Source of the DNA: a virus
Reading direction: 5' to 3' (one strand)
Length of the DNA: 42,942 bases
Virus record (IMG/VR): IMGVR_UViG_3300045120_000409
Span: 1 to 42,942 of that record
Below, piece after piece: positions 7,823 through 17,282 of the stretch. Numbering within the stretch: the first letter of the stretch is position 1; every line of letters begins with the position of its first letter. The notes beneath the pieces were generated by a model, which made no database searches, was not told the origin of the DNA, and saw only the letters and a program-made list of their open reading frames with translations. The position numbers and the translations under genes are program-made.

Positions 7823-9372
7823 CACTTCCGCTCCAGCAGCTTTTGGATCTCGGGCGGGACGACACCGGGCTGCACCGCCGCCGGTTTGGTCTCAAAGGTG
7901 CTGCGGTTGAGTGGCACGAGCGTCGCCTTCTCCAACTTGGCGCGGCGTTCGTCTTCCAGCTCGGTCGGCATCAGGCCGCGCAGGAAGTTCAACTCGTCCT
8001 CGCGATTCTGCTCGGCGATCTCGCCCTGGCGCTGAATAGATTCCTTCAGCATCTTGGTGATCGCTTGCGTGTTCGCGCCGACCGGTTGGCCCGTGAGATA
8101 CGTCATTGCGCCTGCGATGTCACCGACGGCGGTGCGCTGCTGAAATTCGTGGAGCATCTGCACCCCGGCCGCGCCCGCCGGAGCCGTGAGCTGCGCGAGG
8201 CCGAGCGCCAGCTCGTTGAGCTGCACGCGCGGGATGTTGTAGCCGCCCTTGCCGTCCGAGAATTGCGTCAGCAGCCCGAGCAGATGGTTCGCCTGCCGGA
8301 CCTTGGTGTCTTCCTGGCCGATGCCACCCGAGCGGTTCGACATCGCGCGCGAGAGCACCGTGCGTGCTTGGTTCTCCAGGACCGACTGGTTCGCGGCCTT
8401 CACCGGCGCGGGATGCGCGTTGTCGTAGGTGCGCTCATCAATGTGCTGTTGCAGCGCGGCCTTGCTCTTCGCAGCGGCCTTCTGCTGGTCGAGCGCCTGG
8501 AGATCCCCGAACGTGAGCTTGCTGCGGTCGGCTCCTTCGCCGTATTTCGACACCGCGTAGGCGTCCAGCTCCTGCTCGGTCGGCGTCACCTTCGGCGCGG
8601 GGGGCTTGGGTTTCGGATTCGACGCCAGCTCCTGCTGGTCGATGCCCGAGAGCACCTTCTCGCCCTCTTTCAGCGTGACCTTCGGCACCAGCTCGTTGCC
8701 CCGGTCGATGTATTGCTGCTTGAGCGCGTCCCAGTCGTCGGTGCTGCTGAAATCCTTCTGGATTTGCGCGATACGCGTCGGCGACAAATCCCCCGTCGCT
8801 TTCGCGGTGCCGATGCGCGCGAGGAAGTCGCCAGGGTCGGCCGCCTTGGCCGCTGCGTTGGCGATGAGCACTTCTTCGGCGTTGCTGTGCGCGGTCTTCG
8901 CGGCCCGCAGTTTGCCGAGGTCGCCCTGCGCGTCGCTGTAGTGTTTGAGCCACTGCTCGCCGACGCCGGGATATTTCGCGCTGACGAAGTTGGCGACCTT
9001 CTCCGCGTCGATCTCGCCGGTGTTGGGGTCCTGGTATTGCTTGATCAGTCCCGCGAGGTATTGCTCGCCCTCGCGCTGCTGCTGCTGTTGCTGCTGCTGC
9101 GCCTGCGCGCCTTTCAACTGCATGTCGCGCACCGCGATCTCGCTGTTGGCGAGCGCGTCGCGTCGCTTCTGCTCACCGAGCTGCGTCGGGATCTGGCTGA
9201 TGTTTTCAATCGCCCGGCCCCACAGGGCTCCGCTCTGCGCCTGGGCTCGCGCGTTGATCTCCGCGAGCGCCTGGGCGTTTTGCCCCTGCAGCAGGCCGCC
9301 GCGCTGGATGATGTCGGCAATGGTGCCGACGAGCGGCGACGTCTCCGGTGTGTCGTAGCGGAACGGAGCCAT
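7822..9372 (-). CDS. Glutamine-rich internal virion / DNA-ejection protein
   Basis: The 516-residue protein is largely helical. Its N-terminal quarter (LLQGQNAQALAEINARAQAQ) leads into an eight-residue glutamine run near residues 92-99, encoded by a CTG/TTG-type repeat on the plus strand around 9080-9105. The remainder carries long amphipathic helices and ends GVVPPEIQKLLERK. P22 gp7, gp16 and gp20 are helical proteins of this kind, ejected to form a DNA conduit. Position and composition support the role; no sequence motif is decisive. Its ATG overlaps the preceding stop (TAATG). Confidence 0.6.
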   Translation of the reverse strand: MAPFRYDTPETSPLVGTIADIIQRGGLLQGQNAQALAEINARAQAQSGALWGRAIENISQIPTQLGEQKRRDALANSEIAVRDMQLKGAQAQQQQQQQQREGEQYLAGLIKQYQDPNTGEIDAEKVANFVSAKYPGVGEQWLKHYSDAQGDLGKLRAAKTAHSNAEEVLIANAAAKAADPGDFLARIGTAKATGDLSPTRIAQIQKDFSSTDDWDALKQQYIDRGNELVPKVTLKEGEKVLSGIDQQELASNPKPKPPAPKVTPTEQELDAYAVSKYGEGADRSKLTFGDLQALDQQKAAAKSKAALQQHIDERTYDNAHPAPVKAANQSVLENQARTVLSRAMSNRSGGIGQEDTKVRQANHLLGLLTQFSDGKGGYNIPRVQLNELALGLAQLTAPAGAAGVQMLHEFQQRTAVGDIAGAMTYLTGQPVGANTQAITKMLKESIQRQGEIAEQNREDELNFLRGLMPTELEDERRAKLEKATLVPLNRSTFETKPAAVQPGVVPPEIQKLLERK

Positions 9373-10229
9373 TACATGTTCACGAGACCCGCGCTGGTGT
9401 TGATGCGGTCAAGCCACGCCTGATAGTTCGTCTGATACTTCTGCAGCGCGCCTTGGTAGGCGTTCTTGTAGGGGTCGAGATACTGCGTCGTGTAGTTCGT
9501 GTTGTATTTCCCGAGCGCGCGGTCGTAGACGTTTCCGTACTGCGTCTGCGCGAGACCCTGATTCCACTTCGCGATGTCCTGCAGCGTGCCGCCGCTGTTC
9601 AGCACGCCGCGCGCGGCTGCGCTACGCTCGACGCCCTGCTGGCCTTGCTCCTGCACAAACTTGAATCCCGGATCGTTGGCGGCCTCTTCCCACGTCGGCG
9701 CAGCAAACGCCGGAGGCGGCGTGTAGCCGGGCGGCGTGAAGTCGCCACCAGGGAATGGATTGATCAGCCCGCCGCCGCCGCCACCACCACCCGTCGCGGG
9801 TGGCGGGGCCGCGCTCGGGCCGCCGCCGCCGCCGGTCAGCCAGTCGGCGGGCGGGGGTCCGCCCAGCGACGCGTAAGTGCCGTCAGGGCTCTTCGTGAAA
9901 TAGCCGCCCTGGCCGTCGGTATAAATCGGCACGCCATCTGGGGCTTGCCCCACTTGCTGATAGCTGCCGCCCGTTTTCGCGACGGGCTCGGTGGTGCTGA
10001 CGCCACCACTCGTCCCTCCAGCCGCTGGCGTGATGCGAATGTTGCCGCGCCCGTTGTCGTTGGGGTCGCCCGGCACGTAGGGATACCACTGGCCCGTGCG
10101 CGGGTCCTGAATCTCGGCCGTCGAGCCGGGGTTGGCGTTCAGATAGTCCTGGCCGCCGTAGTAGGAATAGACCACCGGCTGCTGCGTCTGCGTGCCAGTG
10201 TTCGAGTCGTAGAGTTGTGCTGCGGCCAT
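9372..10229 (-). CDS. Gly-rich ejection-type virion protein
   Basis: The 285-residue protein has a Tyr/Gly/Asn-rich N-terminal half, a Pro/Gly linker with long glycine runs (about residues 133-160) and a conserved-looking helical C-terminal domain. That domain contains GFKFVQEQGQQGVERSAAA, then RGVLNSGGTLQDIAKWNQGL. A pattern of F-x-Q-G, R-SAAA-G and S/G-GGT is common in phage proteins annotated as DNA-transfer or internal virion proteins. The gene lies 3 bases after the next one upstream and shares a TAATG overlap downstream. Confidence 0.6.
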   Translation of the reverse strand: MAAAQLYDSNTGTQTQQPVVYSYYGGQDYLNANPGSTAEIQDPRTGQWYPYVPGDPNDNGRGNIRITPAAGGTSGGVSTTEPVAKTGGSYQQVGQAPDGVPIYTDGQGGYFTKSPDGTYASLGGPPPADWLTGGGGGPSAAPPPATGGGGGGGGLINPFPGGDFTPPGYTPPPAFAAPTWEEAANDPGFKFVQEQGQQGVERSAAARGVLNSGGTLQDIAKWNQGLAQTQYGNVYDRALGKYNTNYTTQYLDPYKNAYQGALQKYQTNYQAWLDRINTSAGLVNM

Positions 10230-10232
10230 GAC

Positions 10233-11660
10233 TCAGCTCCACCAAAAATTTGTTGTGAGCGGCATTCCGAGCGTGCCGACCTTGGTGTTCTGCACCTGGG
10301 TGCGCGACACGGGCTCGGGCGGGACAGCTCCCGCCAGTTCTTTTGCGATGCGACCGTTTGGGCCGAACCAATACGCGCTGTTCTCCGGCGTGAGCCCGCC
10401 GGTCTGCGCGATGCGCTGCGCGAAATACTGGATGTCTGTGGGTCCGCTGCCGGGCCCGGTCGGCGACGCGCCCAGGCTCGCGTAGTTCTTCGCGAGCGCC
10501 TGCATCACCGGGTCGCTGCCGACGTCGGCGGCAGGCACGCCCGGCGTGCCGGTGCCACCCGTGCCGGTGAATCCGCCGGTCTGCTGCGTGCCGTCGGCGG
10601 TGAAGCGCGGATCGACGCCGGGCACGTAGTTGGGAATATCGCGCTGCGACAAACCGAGCGCGGCCCCGAGATTGCTCACGCGGGCTTCGCGTGCGCGCCA
10701 CTGGTTGTAGTTGCCGAGCCGCGACGCTTCGGTGTTCTGAAATTGGTTCTCGGCCTGCTGACGTGAAAACGCTTCAGCGCGCTTGTTCTGCGCGTCCGCG
10801 AGATCGGCGGCATACTTCACCGCTGCGGCCTGCGTCGCGGCGGCCTGCGCGTTGGCGTCGGTCGCCATCTTCGTGCCGAACAAATTGCCGAAGAGGCCGA
10901 TGCCCGCGTTCACCGTGGAATTGCCACCCATCAGCGTGTCCAGCAGACTCATTGACTTGCTCCCGCCAGGAATGCCGTTGGCGAATGTGTTGCCGGGCGC
11001 GAAGCCCTCACTGCCCTGCACGCCTTGTGAAATCGCAGGAGCTGACGCGGCTGGAGCCGCCGCACCGACGACTGCCGGAAGCGCATCAGGAGCCACGAGG
11101 CCGCCCGATGTCACCGCACCAGGAATGCCCATCGTGGTGGGAATAGCTGCGGCAGCCGCCGAGCCGAGCGTGCCTGCGGTGCCGAGGCCTGCGGTCACGG
11201 GCAACCCGAGCGACGTCGCCGACGCGATGCCTTCGGTCGTGGGAATCGCGGCTGCGGCACCGCCGCCCGCACCGGCGAGCGCGGCGAGCGCGGGCGCGGC
11301 AAACATGCCGCCGACGCCGATGGTGCCGAGCAACGTGGGCCAGTCGATGCCGCCCTCGTAGGTGCCCTTCTCGGAATCCCACGACGAGCGCTTCGTGAAC
11401 GGGCCGCCGCCCTGATACATGTCGTGCCAGGGCGACGACGGATCGCTCGCCGGTGTGCTCAACTTCACGCGCAGCGCGAGCGACGTCGGATCGTTCCCGC
11501 TCGCGGGCGGAATCGCTCCGGCCCACGTCCACGGGGGCGCAAAGCCGCCGCCACGATCCGCCGACATCTTCACTTGCCCGTCCGGCTGCACGACGAACGC
11601 GCCCGTCGCGTTGAGGTCGTCCTTGTATTGGAGGGCGAGCTGGCGAGGGTCGAGGCTCAT
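10233..11660 (-). CDS. Membrane-active internal virion protein, ejection candidate
   Basis: The 475-residue protein has a long Ala/Gly/Val-rich hydrophobic region at about residues 110-190 (LLGTIGVGGMFAAPALAAL). It is followed by an amphipathic helical segment, AVKYAADLADAQNKRAEAFS and beyond, that resembles P22 gp20/gp16-type proteins. The C-terminus has Gly-rich turns. A hydrophobic stretch in a packaged protein suits one that inserts into the host membrane during genome delivery. ATG overlaps the upstream stop as ATGA. Confidence 0.6.
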   Translation of the reverse strand: MSLDPRQLALQYKDDLNATGAFVVQPDGQVKMSADRGGGFAPPWTWAGAIPPASGNDPTSLALRVKLSTPASDPSSPWHDMYQGGGPFTKRSSWDSEKGTYEGGIDWPTLLGTIGVGGMFAAPALAALAGAGGGAAAAIPTTEGIASATSLGLPVTAGLGTAGTLGSAAAAAIPTTMGIPGAVTSGGLVAPDALPAVVGAAAPAASAPAISQGVQGSEGFAPGNTFANGIPGGSKSMSLLDTLMGGNSTVNAGIGLFGNLFGTKMATDANAQAAATQAAAVKYAADLADAQNKRAEAFSRQQAENQFQNTEASRLGNYNQWRAREARVSNLGAALGLSQRDIPNYVPGVDPRFTADGTQQTGGFTGTGGTGTPGVPAADVGSDPVMQALAKNYASLGASPTGPGSGPTDIQYFAQRIAQTGGLTPENSAYWFGPNGRIAKELAGAVPPEPVSRTQVQNTKVGTLGMPLTTNFWWS

Positions 11661-12163
11661 GGCGTCGCCAGCATCTGTTCGAGCGTGACGTCGAGGCTGT
11701 AGATCATCTTGGGAGCCCCGCCGGTGCTGCTGTAGCCGACGTTGTAGGTGATCGGCGTGGCTCTATCGATTCGCACCAGATACGTGTTGGTCTGCGCGAT
11801 GTTGATGCTGTTGGCCGTGATGTTCGCGCCCGTGAGACTGCGCGTGGTGCCCCGGTCGGTCCAACTGACGTTGACCTGGAGCTGACTGCCGACGTTGTCG
11901 GCCTGCAGCTCCACGACGTAGTAGCTGATGCGATAGAGCCCGGCGCTGAGAATCTCGCTGGTGATCGGCGTGACGCCGACAGCCGCGCTGCCGCTGGGAA
12001 TTTTGATCGCCGCCGAGAGCGCAAACGTCTGCGCGAGCTGCGTGTCGAGCCCGTTGAAGTAGTCGGACCACGGGATGGGCACGTAGCCGGTGAAGTTGCC
12101 CTTCTTGTCCACGTCGCTGATGGGCGTCGAGATCGGGGCCGGGTCGTGTGACAGGAACGCCAT
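11657..12163 (-). CDS. Small beta-rich virion protein
   Basis: The 168-residue protein begins MAFLSHDPAPISTPISDVD, with a short segment FTGYVPIPWSDYFNGLDTQL and then strong alternating beta strands (GLYRISYYVVEL, LQVNVSWTDRG, TYLVRIDRATPITYNVGY). That is a jelly-roll-like pattern. It stands where P22 encodes its needle and head-completion proteins, between the gp10-like protein and the ejection proteins. I cannot tell whether it is a needle tip, a decoration protein or an adaptor. Confidence 0.55.
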   Translation of the reverse strand: MAFLSHDPAPISTPISDVDKKGNFTGYVPIPWSDYFNGLDTQLAQTFALSAAIKIPSGSAAVGVTPITSEILSAGLYRISYYVVELQADNVGSQLQVNVSWTDRGTTRSLTGANITANSINIAQTNTYLVRIDRATPITYNVGYSSTGGAPKMIYSLDVTLEQMLATP

Positions 12164-12164
12164 G

Positions 12165-13643
12165 TCATGCCGCCGCCTCGTTGCCGCCCTGGCCGCCGCC
12201 GCCCTGCGCGAAGCCCGAGCCGTCCAGGAAGCAGTCGATCACGTTCCACGTCACCGGGTCGGTGCAGGTGAAGCGCGCCTGGGCGGCCCAGCCGGAGCCG
12301 TTGCGGCACCAGACCAGCCGCCGCCCGTATTGCCCGACGAGGCCTGCGCCGACGAAGCGCTCGTTGCTCCACGTCTTGCCGCCGTCGTAGCTCATCGCGA
12401 GCGAGACCTTCGGGTCGGAGTAATACACGCCGGGCTCTGGGCCGAGCCCTGGTTCGAGATACAGCTCCAGACGGTCCACGAACACGCGCTCGCCTTCCCC
12501 GTGCAGCACCGGCGCAGCGCGCACGCGACGGATCACGCTGCCATCGCGCTCGGTGAAGTAGCGCTGGTCCATCTGCGAGATCACACCGCTCGTCGCGTCG
12601 CCGACGAGATGCTTGCCATACGCCTGCATGTGCCGACGCGCCGTCCACTCGGACCATGTGCGGGTCGCTGGATTCCAGTAGGCGCGCTCGTGCCAGAGCT
12701 GCGTCAGGTCGTCGTAGACGCGCGTCTGATGCGCGGTTGGAAAACACAGCGACGTGTAGGTGTGTCCGGCCTCCTGGTAGGTCAGCGCCTCGCAGTCATC
12801 AATGCGCGAGCTGTTCTTCATTTGCGCGATGGCGTATTCGGTCGCGCTGTCGCTGATGCGCTCGGGCCGATAGCCGCGTGCGCTGACGACGATGCCGTCT
12901 CCGTCGCGCGATTGCGAGAGCCAGCGCACCGTGTCGCCGATGGCGATGAGCGACCACGGCGCGACGATGCCGAAGGAAAACACCGACGACTGAATCGGCG
13001 CGAACGGAATGCTGGCCCCGCCCTGGTCCCACCACACCTCGCCGGTGTGCTCGCCGATCAACCAGATGCGGCCCTGGTTGACGCACATGGCCTGCCAGTT
13101 GTCCGGCGCGATGCCACGCTGGAAAAAATCGAGGTTGTTCCACAGCAGCCCGGTGTTGAGCCCCGAGAACCGGACCTTGCCGTTCGTCTTGTTGAACGCG
13201 AGAAAGTAGCCGTCGAGCATCCCGATCATGTCGGCTTCGCCCGTCAGCACTTTCGTGAACGTCTGCGTCGAGAGCACGTAGCAATAGGCGTCGCCACCGG
13301 ACGCTACGAGCAGGTGCCCGCCGACGGTCCCGTTGCTCGCGATCTGCGCGGGCACCGTCAGGTCGCCCGATGCCAGCGTGCCGCGAAAAATCGCCGCGCC
13401 CTGGCCGACGATCTCGTAGAACGACTGACCCATCACGACAAACGTCTGGTTGTTCTCCGAGAACATCGCGCGGCAGTTGGGCACGGGCGGCGTGCCGACG
13501 GTGATGTAAGGCGAGAAGCCCGGCGTCGGATAGAGCACAAGCCGCTCGCCCGACATTTCGGGATACCAGTTGACCGTGCGCTCGTTGTTCGCGAGCGGGC
13601 TGCGCGTCGCCTTGGTGCCGCCGCAGAAGCCGGGGTAGCGCAC
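12165..13643 (-). CDS. P22 gp10-like head-completion (packaged DNA stabilisation) protein
   Basis: The 492-residue protein is close in size to P22 gp10 (472). It carries the family's N-terminal pattern: RTVNWYPEM, then LVLYPTPGFSPY, then a beta-propeller-like body with VNQGRIWLIGEHTGEVWWDQ and VVSARGYRPERIS. In P22, gp10 forms the tail hub below gp4 and closes the packaged head. GTG at 13643 directly follows the stop of the gp4-like gene and gives a family-sized protein. The ATG at 13757 would add 38 unlikely residues overlapping that gene. Confidence 0.8.
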   Translation of the reverse strand: MRYPGFCGGTKATRSPLANNERTVNWYPEMSGERLVLYPTPGFSPYITVGTPPVPNCRAMFSENNQTFVVMGQSFYEIVGQGAAIFRGTLASGDLTVPAQIASNGTVGGHLLVASGGDAYCYVLSTQTFTKVLTGEADMIGMLDGYFLAFNKTNGKVRFSGLNTGLLWNNLDFFQRGIAPDNWQAMCVNQGRIWLIGEHTGEVWWDQGGASIPFAPIQSSVFSFGIVAPWSLIAIGDTVRWLSQSRDGDGIVVSARGYRPERISDSATEYAIAQMKNSSRIDDCEALTYQEAGHTYTSLCFPTAHQTRVYDDLTQLWHERAYWNPATRTWSEWTARRHMQAYGKHLVGDATSGVISQMDQRYFTERDGSVIRRVRAAPVLHGEGERVFVDRLELYLEPGLGPEPGVYYSDPKVSLAMSYDGGKTWSNERFVGAGLVGQYGRRLVWCRNGSGWAAQARFTCTDPVTWNVIDCFLDGSGFAQGGGGQGGNEAAA

Positions 13644-13644
13644 C

Positions 13645-14400
13645 TCAGGTCCCCGTGTAGATGTTGCCGCCGCCGCTGAGTCCGAAATATTCGGGCACCG
13701 CGAGGTCGCGCAGTCGTCGCGACTTGCGCTTGATGTTCCGCATCGACTCTTCCGCACTGAGCTTCAGCGGGCCGAGCACCTCCGGGTCGCTGACGTGAAA
13801 TTCGGGAGCCAGCTCCACGGCGAGACCGTCACGCAGGAAGCGTCGCCACGACGGCGGCAGGTTGGCGTTGCCGTCGAGCACGGTCGCGAGCGTCATGCTG
13901 CTCACGGGCTGCGCGTAGTAGACGATGCCCGTCAGGCCCGACGCGTTGGGAATGGGCCACGGGTAGAGGAACGATTTGTAGCCTTGCGTCACCACACCAG
14001 GGCCGCCGCGCATGTAGAAGTAGCTCGGCTGACGCGCCTGCACCGTCTTATTGGGAATCACCGCCCACGCGTCGTCCGTCAACGGCGGCCCGAGCAGGAT
14101 TTGATTGCCGGTGGCGTCGAGGTAGCCGATGTTGTGGACGTCCGTCGCGTTGACGAACGCCTGCATGGGCGGCGTCGTCACCGGCACCTCGCCAGGAATT
14201 TCGTATGAGACCTTCCCGGCGACGAGCGGCCACGTCAGGCTCGTCTCCCACAGGTCGAGAAAATCCTGGTTGCGGAGATCGTCCAGCCAGTCCTGCAGCC
14301 GCAGCAGCGCGTCCTGCATGTCGTCGCCGCTCGGCGGGTCCGCGCCAGAGGTGACGCGGAGCCGCCGCAGCGCAGCGACGATCAGGTCGTTAACGGTCAT
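13645..14400 (-). CDS. P22 gp4-like head-closure / connector protein
   Basis: The 251-residue protein starts MTVNDLIVAALRRLRVTSG, then DMQDALLRLQDWLDDLRNQ. This helical N-terminus is typical of P22 gp4 and related adaptors that bind under the portal ring. P22 gp4 is 166 residues, so this one has an extended C-terminal part. It directly precedes the gp10-like gene, the expected neighbour. Confidence 0.75.
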   Translation of the reverse strand: MTVNDLIVAALRRLRVTSGADPPSGDDMQDALLRLQDWLDDLRNQDFLDLWETSLTWPLVAGKVSYEIPGEVPVTTPPMQAFVNATDVHNIGYLDATGNQILLGPPLTDDAWAVIPNKTVQARQPSYFYMRGGPGVVTQGYKSFLYPWPIPNASGLTGIVYYAQPVSSMTLATVLDGNANLPPSWRRFLRDGLAVELAPEFHVSDPEVLGPLKLSAEESMRNIKRKSRRLRDLAVPEYFGLSGGGNIYTGT

Positions 14401-14705
14401 CAGTCACCGGTATGGCCGTAGCGGCGGCGATGCTCCGGCTCGGGCTCTTTCGGCTCAGGGACCTTCGGCGTCGGCGGCTCAGGCACGACGGGCCCGGCCG
14501 TGACCGTCGGCGGCACGCGCTCGGTGTAGCCCTCGTCGCGCGCAGCGGCCTCGTCTTCGAGGCTCTTGACCACGCGCGCCTCGCCGGTCGTCGCGCTCCA
14601 GCGCCAGCCGGGATACGGGTCCGGGGTGTAGTCCTTCGGAATCGCGCTCGGCTCGTCGGGGCGCTCACCCTGCGGCGTCACTTCTGGCTCGGTTGTGTGC
14701 TTCAT
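14400..14705 (-). CDS. Small proline- and acid-rich protein
   Basis: The 101-residue protein is low in hydrophobic residues and mostly disordered in appearance. It has a WRWSATTGEARVVKSLEDEA segment in the middle and a Pro/Glu repeat towards the C-terminus (PTPKVPEPKEPEPEHRRR). It overlaps both neighbours by ATGA, so it belongs to the head operon. The function is unknown. Confidence 0.55.
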   Translation of the reverse strand: MKHTTEPEVTPQGERPDEPSAIPKDYTPDPYPGWRWSATTGEARVVKSLEDEAAARDEGYTERVPPTVTAGPVVPEPPTPKVPEPKEPEPEHRRRYGHTGD

Positions 14706-15331
14706 GGCGTCACCTCGACCGGCTCAACGACCGGCACTCCGACCTTGCGCGGCCGTCCGCGTCCACGTTTTTTGTTGTGTGACCGTTTCACCGGCGTGCG
14801 CGGCACCTCGACCAGATGACCGTCGCTCGCCGCGTCAGCGGCGTCGCGCTCGGCTTTGGCCGCCGGGCTCATCAGCCGGTCGTCCCAATTACTCTCCGCA
14901 GCGGCGGCCGCGATGGCGCGGTCGTGCGCTTCCTGCGCCTCGACGGCTTTTTGCGGCGTCTCGCACCACGTCGAGCCGAGCAGCCGCTCTTCGTCGGCGT
15001 TCTGCACCAGCCGCATACACGCGTCGCGGGCGGCTGTCGCGTCGGCGATGATCCGCTCGGTCTCGTCCTGTTCGCGGCCACGTCGGCCGCGCAACGTCAG
15101 CGCGTTGCGCCACTGCTCGTCCGCGCGCAGCCACTGCGCGTTGAACAACCATTTCGGATAGGGCTGATGCACGTAGGCGGGCGCGCGGTAGGAGCTATAC
15201 ATCCCGTTGACCCACGGCGCGTTCTTCTCCGCGTGGAGCACCGCGCCATCGGGCGTGTCGTCGCCGCCGTCGAGGTATTTGACGAGCCGCGCCATCTGCT
15301 GCGGCGTCAGGTTCTTGACCACGTCCTGCAT
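14702..15331 (-). CDS. Hypothetical head-region protein with AT-hook-like tail
   Basis: The 209-residue protein begins MQDVVKNLTPQQMARLVKYL. It is helical in the middle and ends with a basic tail containing KKRGRGRPRKVG, which matches the GRP core of AT-hook DNA-binding motifs. It is read just after the terminator at 15344-15375 and before the gp4-like gene. A role contacting DNA is possible, but the motif is short and may be coincidental. Confidence 0.58.
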   Translation of the reverse strand: MQDVVKNLTPQQMARLVKYLDGGDDTPDGAVLHAEKNAPWVNGMYSSYRAPAYVHQPYPKWLFNAQWLRADEQWRNALTLRGRRGREQDETERIIADATAARDACMRLVQNADEERLLGSTWCETPQKAVEAQEAHDRAIAAAAAESNWDDRLMSPAAKAERDAADAASDGHLVEVPRTPVKRSHNKKRGRGRPRKVGVPVVEPVEVTP

Positions 15332-15343
15332 GAAAGCCTCTGA

Positions 15344-15375
15344 GAAAAACGGCGCATCGTCTGACGGTGCGCCGT
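15344..15375 (-). terminator. Intrinsic terminator after the coat/decoration genes
   Basis: ACGGCGCA (15349-15356) pairs perfectly with TGCGCCGT (15368-15375) around an 11-base loop. Read leftward the stem is followed by TTTTTCTC. It lies in the 51-base gap after the decoration-like gene and before the next leftward gene. It probably reduces transcription of the genes beyond relative to scaffold and coat. Confidence 0.8.
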
Positions 15376-15382
15376 GTGGTGA

Positions 15383-16048
15383 CTAACCGAGGCCGACGCC
15401 GTTGATGGTCGCGCCCGCGCCCGCGACGGCGGTGTTCATGCCGACGCTGACCCAGAAGCCGCCGCACGCCACCAGCTCGATGCCTTGCGCCTGCGCGGCC
15501 GCGAAGGTGATCACGTCAGCGGTGCCGCCGACGTTGCCGAGGCCCGCCGCGTTGGTGACGGTGTGCGCGGCCTTGCCGTTGCCGACGATGAGCAGCCGCG
15601 ACCCGTCCTGCCCGACGGACGGATTCGCGAGGGTCATCGCCAGCGCGACGGTGCCGTTGAGCACGGCGACCATGTCGCCGCCAATACGCGGGAGCGCAAT
15701 CGCGCCCGATGCGCTGTAGCTCTGGACATCACGCGTCGGAGCCGCCGGGAGAATCGCGAAGCTGGGCGCGCCAGGAGACGGCGTGCTCCAATCGGGCACG
15801 CTGCCCGCTGTCGCGGGGCCCGCGATCTTCGCTTGCGCGCCGACCGGGTGGGCTTGGTTGTAGCTGCCTTCTTGGCCGCGCATCACCGGCACCGGAATCG
15901 TCGCGGCAGCGGGCACGGCCGCCACCTTCAGAATTTCCTTGTCGATGCCGATGAGCGCGCCGACCGTGACACCGGTCAGGCTGGCGAGCAGCACGCTGGT
16001 GTCGTTGACACCCATCGCCTGCGCTGTGGTCGTAAGAGTGAATGCCAT
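15383..16048 (-). CDS. Probable head decoration protein
   Basis: The 221-residue protein is Ala/Gly/Val-rich with beta patterns (VNDTSVLLASLTGVTVGALI, VAVLNGTVALAMTLANP). A repeated GxxxAAATIPV-like style suits an exposed capsid protein. AGGAG lies upstream of the ATG at a good distance. It is encoded straight after the coat protein and before a terminator, where head fibre or decoration proteins often lie. No defined family is recognised. Confidence 0.6.
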   Translation of the reverse strand: MAFTLTTTAQAMGVNDTSVLLASLTGVTVGALIGIDKEILKVAAVPAAATIPVPVMRGQEGSYNQAHPVGAQAKIAGPATAGSVPDWSTPSPGAPSFAILPAAPTRDVQSYSASGAIALPRIGGDMVAVLNGTVALAMTLANPSVGQDGSRLLIVGNGKAAHTVTNAAGLGNVGGTADVITFAAAQAQGIELVACGGFWVSVGMNTAVAGAGATINGVGLG

Positions 16049-16059
16049 CTGCTGTCTCC

Positions 16060-17280
16060 TTAGCTCGCGAACCGGACGGCAAATTCCGGTCGGAAAGTTT
16101 TGAAGCCGTAGATGACGTCCAGGCGCGAGGGGTGCTGGTCCGTCATGATGTCGGAGGCCTGCCAGTAGCGCATCGAGATGCCCATCGCGGGCAGTCGCAC
16201 GCGCTTGGCTTCGCCGACACGCGGCAGCACGAGATCCGCCGACGCGCAGACGAACGCTTCGGGATGGAACCCGAGGCCCTGCGGCGTGACGGTGTTCGCC
16301 GGTCCAATCACCGTGATCGGCGCGAGCGAGGCAGGCGAGACGTCCACCGTCGCATACGGGCTGTTGGTCGAGACCGGGATGATCGGCGGATAGATGCCGA
16401 TGGTGGCGTTGCCCGCACCGTCCGAGGCGACCGGCGCGGTCACCACAAACTGCATCAACTGCGTGGTGCTCTGATATGACTGGGGATTGATCGCGAACAC
16501 GCCCGCGATGGTGAACACGTCGCCCTTGTTCAGTCGGGGCGCGGCGGCAGCGGTCCAGCCGCTCGTGATGAGCGACGAGCCGGTCTGATTCGCGCCGAAG
16601 ACCTGCGGCACGCCACCCAGCGGGCCGACGGTGTGCGGGAAGATGTTGACGTCCTCATACCACTCGTCCCACGAGAGCGCCGTGCCCGAGAACATCGCTT
16701 CCTTCCACAGCTCGCCGATGTCCTTCTGCGGGTTGAAGAGGTTGAGGTTCGCGTTGACGATGGTCGCGCGCATGATCGAGTTGATGAACGCGCGACGCGG
16801 CCGGTCGGGCACCGCGAAGTTCGTCAACCGCGCGGCCGCCATGAGATACGTGAGGTTGGTGGCGGGCACGACGCCGGGTGTGCCCTCGATGGAGAAGACG
16901 TCCTGGTAGACGCGCGCCAGACCGTCCTTGTCCATCGTGTTGGCGAGCTGATAGCCCGCCGGATTCACGTAGCGGTCATACATGTCCTGCAGTTCGAGCG
17001 TCTCGGAGAAGCTCGACCAGCCGTAGCCGATGTTGGCTTGGTCGGTGATCGTCACCGGCACGACGACGTCGGTGATCGCCTGGGGCTGGAGCGCTTGCCC
17101 CTTCGTCGTGATGAACCGCTGCGGGAGTCGCAGGCCGACGGTGGCCCCGACCTTCGTGCCGGAGACGATGAAGTCGTCCGACAGCTTGCGTGTGATCGCG
17201 CCGACGAATTTGGTCGCGTTGCTGGCGACCCGCGCAACTTCTCGCGCGTTCCACGTCGGCGTGATGATGGAATTTGCCAT
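16060..17280 (-). CDS. Major capsid protein, P22 coat family
   Basis: The 406-residue protein matches the P22 gp5 coat family in length (430) and in its C-terminal signature: GFHPEAFVCASADLVLP, then MSIRYW-type MGISMRYWQASDIMTDQ, then HPSRLDVIYGFKTFRPEFAV. The N-terminus has the helical TWNAREVARVASNATKFVG segment. It assembles on the scaffold protein encoded just upstream to form the procapsid. GAGG lies 6 bases before the ATG. Confidence 0.9.
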   Translation of the reverse strand: MANSIITPTWNAREVARVASNATKFVGAITRKLSDDFIVSGTKVGATVGLRLPQRFITTKGQALQPQAITDVVVPVTITDQANIGYGWSSFSETLELQDMYDRYVNPAGYQLANTMDKDGLARVYQDVFSIEGTPGVVPATNLTYLMAAARLTNFAVPDRPRRAFINSIMRATIVNANLNLFNPQKDIGELWKEAMFSGTALSWDEWYEDVNIFPHTVGPLGGVPQVFGANQTGSSLITSGWTAAAAPRLNKGDVFTIAGVFAINPQSYQSTTQLMQFVVTAPVASDGAGNATIGIYPPIIPVSTNSPYATVDVSPASLAPITVIGPANTVTPQGLGFHPEAFVCASADLVLPRVGEAKRVRLPAMGISMRYWQASDIMTDQHPSRLDVIYGFKTFRPEFAVRFAS

Positions 17281-17282
17281 CG

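Noticed and set aside
7843-9423. 526-codon open frame on the plus strand
   Set aside because: It is antisense to the glutamine-rich ejection protein, with no ribosome site or domain.
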